Shown here: positions 51,401 through 64,000 of the stretch, one piece after another
Layout: the number at the start of each line of letters is the position of its first letter
Position numbering within the stretch: the stretch's first letter is position 1
Source of the DNA: Xiphias gladius
Lineage: Eukaryota > Chordata > Actinopteri > Istiophoriformes > Xiphiidae
Direction of reading: 5' to 3'
Length of the DNA stretch: 64,000 nucleotides
Assembly: GCF_016859285.1 (NCBI RefSeq)
Contig: NC_053418.1
Coordinates: forward strand, 7,052,521-7,116,520
The notes under the pieces: generated by a model
What the model saw: only the letters and a program-made list of their open reading frames with translations
Told to the model about the DNA's origin: nothing
Database searches by the model: none
Translations under genes and position numbers: made by a program

Positions 51401-54400
51401 AGTAATAATTACCGTTACCCTCTCGATAACTGAATTAATTACAGTAATTAAAAAAACATTAAACATGAAGGGAATGCTGAATTTGGAAGGGTAGAGACTC
51501 AATCTGAATGAACAAAATAGAAACAAAAAATAAACAAAAACACATTTGGTATGTGGTGGGTAACTGTTTGTAGCTACATTTAATTCCATGGCTCTGCAAG
51601 AAGATACTAAAATGATGAGAAGAAAAGAGAGAAAACAGAGGGAGAAAAGAACAGGAGCACAGAACACAGCAACTAAGATGAGAGGAAAAAGATGAGGAAA
51701 GGATGGAGGGAAAAGAAAAGAAACCACTGAAAGTTAGACGGCGAAGGAGAATGTGTGCATGATATGAAATTGGACTAAGGGAGGCAGGATTGATTGGGAT
51801 TGAAAGTGTGTGCGTATGTACTCATTCATCACTGCATTGTGGATTGGAGATCAGGCAGTAGTGGAGGTTAATTTATTGATGAGTGGGGGCCAGGTTTTAC
51901 TGAGATCATTGGAAATTATTGCCAATAATGAGGGCTGTCAGGAGAATACCAGAAGTAGGGTTGCGTAATTGTAACGCTGATAGGTCGCCTGAGATGTAGA
52001 CCTCTGGGGATAAAGGGATGTGGCAGTCCAGTAAGTGAGTTAATTGATCTGTAACTTGGAGCCAAAAGTGCCTGATTGGTGAGCAGTGCCAAGTTTCATG
52101 AAAATAAGTGTCAGCTGTGTTTTGTGAACAGTATGTGCATGGTCCAATTCAGTAAATCCCATTTTGTGTAATTTCTCACCAGTGCAGTGTATTCTATGAA
52201 TAACTTTATACTGTATGAGTTTTAAGTTTGTGTTATTGCTCTTATTGAAGTTATTTTTGCAGATTTGGGTCCAGAAGTCGGCCTTGGTATCAGTGGAGAG
52301 GTCTCGGTCCCACTTGGAGATTGGATGAGTTAGACTGCAGAGAGTTCTGTGGAGTTTTGATAGGATGGTCGATTTTAATTGCAGGTACTCCAGAAACCGT
52401 GTATTCCAAATGCCGAACTTCTGGATTAGATGTTGAAAATTTATGAAGGTACTCCCTTGAAAGATGTGGTGAAGATGTTTAATTCCTTTATCCTTCCAGG
52501 TAGTGACAACAAGCTGACAGGGTCGAAACTATTGTTATGTTTTGAAAACAGTAATCTTGCTTGATGTTTTGGCTGATGAATGGATGTTGTTGCATATTTC
52601 ATGTTCAGTTTCTAATCAGAAAGAATCAAGTTTTGGAAGACTGAACCATTTTTTTAGAATATTTGAGCCATTGCTGGCCAGGGGATATTATTCAAAATTC
52701 GGGGCTTCTAATCCCCCCTGGGATTTTGGTTTTTGTAAAGTTGAAAGTTTTATCCGTGGAGTTCTGTTTTTCGGGTAAAATTTTGAGATGGCCAAGTTGA
52801 GGGATTTAAACCAGGATGTGTTGGGAAAAATAGGGATTATTGACAATAAGCATTTGTTTTTTGGTTGCAGCTTTTCCAGTGTGAGGATTAATATTGTTTA
52901 TCTTATATTTATAATTGCCATCATTATAAATTGAATATCCCTGGGTTTTGGACTGTTGGTTGGACAAAATGACCTTTTTTTTGTATTCAACAAGGACTCT
53001 GTGGAAATGTGATGGGCATTTTTCACTATTCATTAATAGAACAAAAGATTAATCGGGAAAATGGTTTGGAGATTCCTCAATAGTGTAAATTAATAGTCAC
53101 TTATTGTGTTCCTGAATGATCAAGATTTGTCATGTAAGGGTTATTTGAAGAGCACATTTAAAACAACAAATATTTCAAATAAATAAAAAATCTAACAAAT
53201 AATAATGAAATAATAATGAAATAATCCCCTGGGATTTTGGTTTTCTTAAAGTTGAAAGTTTTATCCGTGGAGTTCTGTTTTGCGGGTAAAATTTTGAGAT
53301 AGCCGAGTTGGGGGATTTGAACCAGGATGTGTTGGGAAAAATAGGGATCATAGACAATAAATAGTTGATTTTTGGTAGGATCGACATTAATTAATTATTG
53401 CTATTCTTATGGAAAGAGAAATAGGGAGGTTGGTTGGTCCAGCAATTTAACTCTTCTTGTATTGATTTGAGTAGTGGTGTGGAGTTTGGATCGAACAGTT
53501 CTGGCAGCTTAGGAGATTGCCTGTGGGGACGTGATAAGGTGATACCAATGCTGCCACATCCCTTTCATTCATACCAAGCGGTAAGATGGTGGATTGTGAC
53601 CAATTCACTGAGTAATTGCAGAGTTCGAGAAAGATTTTATAACCGCGAAGCATTCTTGCCGTGATGAGTGAGGGTCCTGAAGGAGTAATAACACATCATC
53701 TGCGTAAAGAATAATTTGTGCTGTGTACTGGATGGATATCTTTGATGTTTCCATTTTGCCTCATTGCAGCTGCCACAGGCTCAATGAATATAGCCAAGAG
53801 GGATGGAGAGCGAGGACAGCCATGCCTGGTCCCTTTGTATACAGTGAAGTTTTTTGAGATCAACACATTGGTAGGGATGGTGGCCATTAGTGATGTGTAT
53901 AGTCCCGTTATCCTTTCAACAAATGACTCTCCAACCCAAATTTCCTTAAGGTTATAAATAAGAATTTCCAATTAACTTTGTCAAATGCTTTTATGGCGTC
54001 AAGTGATAGAATCATGGCGGTGGATTTTTGGTGCTTTGAAAGCTTCATCAGGTTGAATAGTTTGCAAGTGATGGCAGATGACCGTCTTCCTTTGATAACA
54101 CCTATCTGATTGGGATGATTGAGAAAGGAGATGACTCCTTCAAGTCTGGATGCTAATGTCTCGCTTCTCATTTTTATGTCTGTATTGAGAAGGGAGAGTG
54201 ACTGATAATTAGCCGGATGAGTGCGATCTTTGTTAGGTTTCAAGAGTAGGGTGCTCATGCTGTATTTATAGTTTGAGGTATTTTGGAGGTGATTGTGAGT
54301 TCACCTATCATTGTTATGAACAGTGGGTAGACGGTTGTCCAGAAATGCTTGTAGAACCCAGCAGGGCAGCCATCCGGTCCAGGTATTGGGCATGCTATTG

Positions 54401-54700
54401 AGCGCACTGTAAAATTCAGGGGAATAAGAGTTGGTCTAAAGTTATAACTTGTTATTGTGTGAGATGTGGAAGTGTTATGGTACTAAGGAATTTATGGATG
54501 TGGTCAATATCTGGGTTACGATCTGAGGGGTGCAATTTTTTTTAGAATATATCATTTATTTCCTTAGAATCGTGGAGAGGCTTCTACCTGCTGAGTCCTA
54601 AATAAATGTAATGGTTAGTTTTTCTATTTTTTTTTAACTAGATTTGCCGGGTATTTACTTGATTTATAATGCTGAAATCTGTCATGTCTGAGCCTCTCTA
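51400..54700 (-). mobile_element. Decayed L1-clade LINE
   Basis: On the minus strand, broken frames follow L1-type ORF2 order: a GPDG-like block near 54,380, NYQSLSLLNTDIK, LASRLEGVI, QIGVIKGRRSS, MILSLDAIKAFDKVNWKFLF and TLRKFGLES (54,258-53,908). Then come KGTRHGCPRSPSLLAIFIEP at about 53,830, the intact catalytic YADD at 53,695-53,706 and a C-terminal part with L1-like cysteine-region traces down to about 51,800. Many stops and frameshifts make it inactive. It is 5'-truncated and interrupted by the insertion at 52.86-53.22 kb. The 3' end is uncertain (51.4-51.8 kb). Confidence 0.85.
52714..53378. repeat. Templated insertion: mboat4-intron copy between LINE direct repeats
   Basis: LINE sequence at about 52,714-52,864 recurs at about 53,224-53,378 with roughly 8% divergence. 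Between the two copies lies about 360 bases (52,863-53,222) matching mboat4 intron 1 at 49,283-49,633, in the same orientation and with similar divergence. The match runs past the end of the dispersed repeat into flanking intron sequence, so this is a copy of that locus rather than an independent repeat insertion. Confidence 0.8.
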
Positions 54701-55521
54701 TAAAAAAACTGGTTCTTTTTGTTTGAGATCGTTCAGTTCCAGTTTATATTTTCTTAATTCACAACGTACTTTTTCTGAGGGACCAGTGGCATAGGTGTTT
54801 TGAAGTTCTTTTTTTCCTCCCATAGACCTGCAGACTTTGATGTTTATAACTGATCAGTCTACAAAGGGATGGTACCCTGCATGGGGGCTTTCTGGAGGAC
54901 TATTTGATTCCTTTTGTACTTATGAATCAGTAAGCCATTACTCATAGTATTGCACCTTTTTAAAGGTACCTGCAAGTACTTTCTAGTTTTTTTCTGTTTG
55001 GAGTGACCGTTACAACATATTTCTTGACAGCTAACACACAACTGCGCTGTTTGTGGTCATTTTGGGTCTCTTTCAGTCTGGGGGTCTTGCTGCCATGCAG
55101 GAAAACGTAGGAGGCCTTTTACATGTCCGTGTCCAGGGGCTCCATGTTTTCATCTGATACATTCCTGATTTCTTTATAAAACAGGAATGACCAAGCCTCG
55201 GCCTTAAGCAATCCAGCCATGCCACTTTATTGGCCATTGGGGAAAAGGTCAGGGTGTCACAATGTACCGTCCCATCTCTCAGACAGCATTGTTGCCCTCG
55301 TGAACTCGCACATTATCACCGAACACACCTTGATTAAAGTCAACGAGGACTCGGTGTTCAGGGCGGACTTTGAAACTGAGCCTCGCTCCTGAAATATCTC
55401 TGGAGTGATACCTCTGTGTTTTTATCTCCTATCGGCCACCGGAGTGGACGGTGGGCACGTGAGAAAGTTTAGCAGCTGTTTGACCGGGGCTCGTCACTGC
55501 GTCACGCAGCATCTCCGCTCT
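54701..55521. other. Spacer upstream of gldc
   Basis: No recognisable exon. It may include the decayed 5' part of the LINE. From about 55,260 the base composition becomes more GC-rich toward the gldc promoter. Confidence 0.5.
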
Positions 55522-55711
55522 GATTGGCCCGCTCTTGTGCAACTGTGCAGTTGTATAAACTCTGCAGTTTGAAGGAGTTGCGAGAGTCTCCTGCAGGGAT
55601 CGCATCAGTCTCAGTGGGGGGGAAAAAAAAAAAAAAAAAACCTCAGCCTGAGCGAGGGGTGGTAAAGGCTTCACCGGTTTCTGCACACTTGTCTTGCAAA
55701 GCGATCTAGAG
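55522..55711 (+). promoter_or_regulatory. gldc: gldc core promoter and 5' UTR
   Basis: An inverted CCAAT box (ATTGG at 55,523-55,527) and a TATAAA at 55,554-55,559 sit 153 bases or more before the gldc start codon, with spacing usual for a TATA promoter. Transcription would start near 55,585-55,590. The leader would then contain a run of G then about 18 A (55,614-55,640). No upstream ATG was noticed between the A-run and the start codon. Confidence 0.5.
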
Positions 55712-63927
<8,216 letters not shown>

Positions 63928-64000
63928 GTGAGAATGAAATATGATCTTAGTGCAACGTTACCTACGTTTTAACTGACAAACTGATCAGACATTTGGGTGT

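Noticed and set aside
51362-51727. 121-codon minus-strand frame rich in Phe, Leu and Ser
   Set aside because: Low-complexity, at the decayed 3' end of the LINE, with no recognisable protein.
49283-53222. Reading the 49.3 and 52.9 kb matches as two independent insertions of one dispersed repeat
   Set aside because: The match continues beyond the repeat terminus into adjacent intron sequence, and the second copy is bracketed by duplicated LINE sequence, so a copied segment fits better.

Overview
The window is nuclear DNA of a ray-finned fish, most likely a percomorph-type teleost. The genes are vertebrate, introns have GT-AG borders, and the non-coding DNA is AT-rich with many (CA)n runs and dispersed repeats I recognise from teleost genomes. 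No bacterial, organellar or plasmid feature was seen. All exon models were built by eye from splice borders, reading phase and remembered orthologues. All five complete models sum to a multiple of three.

Layout, left to right: (1) 1-3.8 kb, gene-free, with LINE debris, an inverted-repeat pair and a (CA)n run. (2) 3.8-14.0 kb, minus: secisbp2 (SECIS-binding protein 2, selenoprotein synthesis), 18 coding exons, 794 aa, with a near-identical 1.5 kb tandem duplication that copies one internal coding exon. (3) 15.2-21.1 kb, minus: mfsd10 (major-facilitator transporter), 12 coding exons, 453 aa, with a probable non-coding first exon near 23.3-23.5 kb. (4) 25.5-37.3 kb, minus: a ZNF462-family zinc-finger gene, 9 coding exons, 2,510 aa, about 30 C2H2 fingers, which looks like a divergent paralogue of znf462. 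(5) 40.9-45.5 kb, plus: coq2 (ubiquinone prenyltransferase), 7 coding exons, 392 aa. (6) 46.6-50.1 kb, minus: mboat4 (ghrelin O-acyltransferase), 3 exons, 434 aa. (7) 51.4-54.7 kb: a decayed L1-clade LINE carrying a templated insertion copied from mboat4 intron 1. (8) 55.7 kb to the window edge, plus: the first ten coding exons of gldc (glycine decarboxylase), with a TATA/CCAAT promoter.

The genes are unrelated housekeeping or regulatory loci, and neither shared function nor operon-like organisation is implied. coq2 and mboat4 are convergent. The ZNF462-like gene and coq2 are divergent, about 3 kb apart. COQ2 and GLDC are mitochondrial.

The most notable observations are the exon-copying duplication in secisbp2, where joining both copies would force a frameshift; the LINE tail that supplies the polypyrimidine tract of an mfsd10 exon; the intron segment copied into the LINE between ~150 bp direct repeats; the internal finger-module duplication and GC-AG intron of the ZNF462-like gene; and an inverted pair of Penelope-like termini. 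I found no convincing new multi-gene system.
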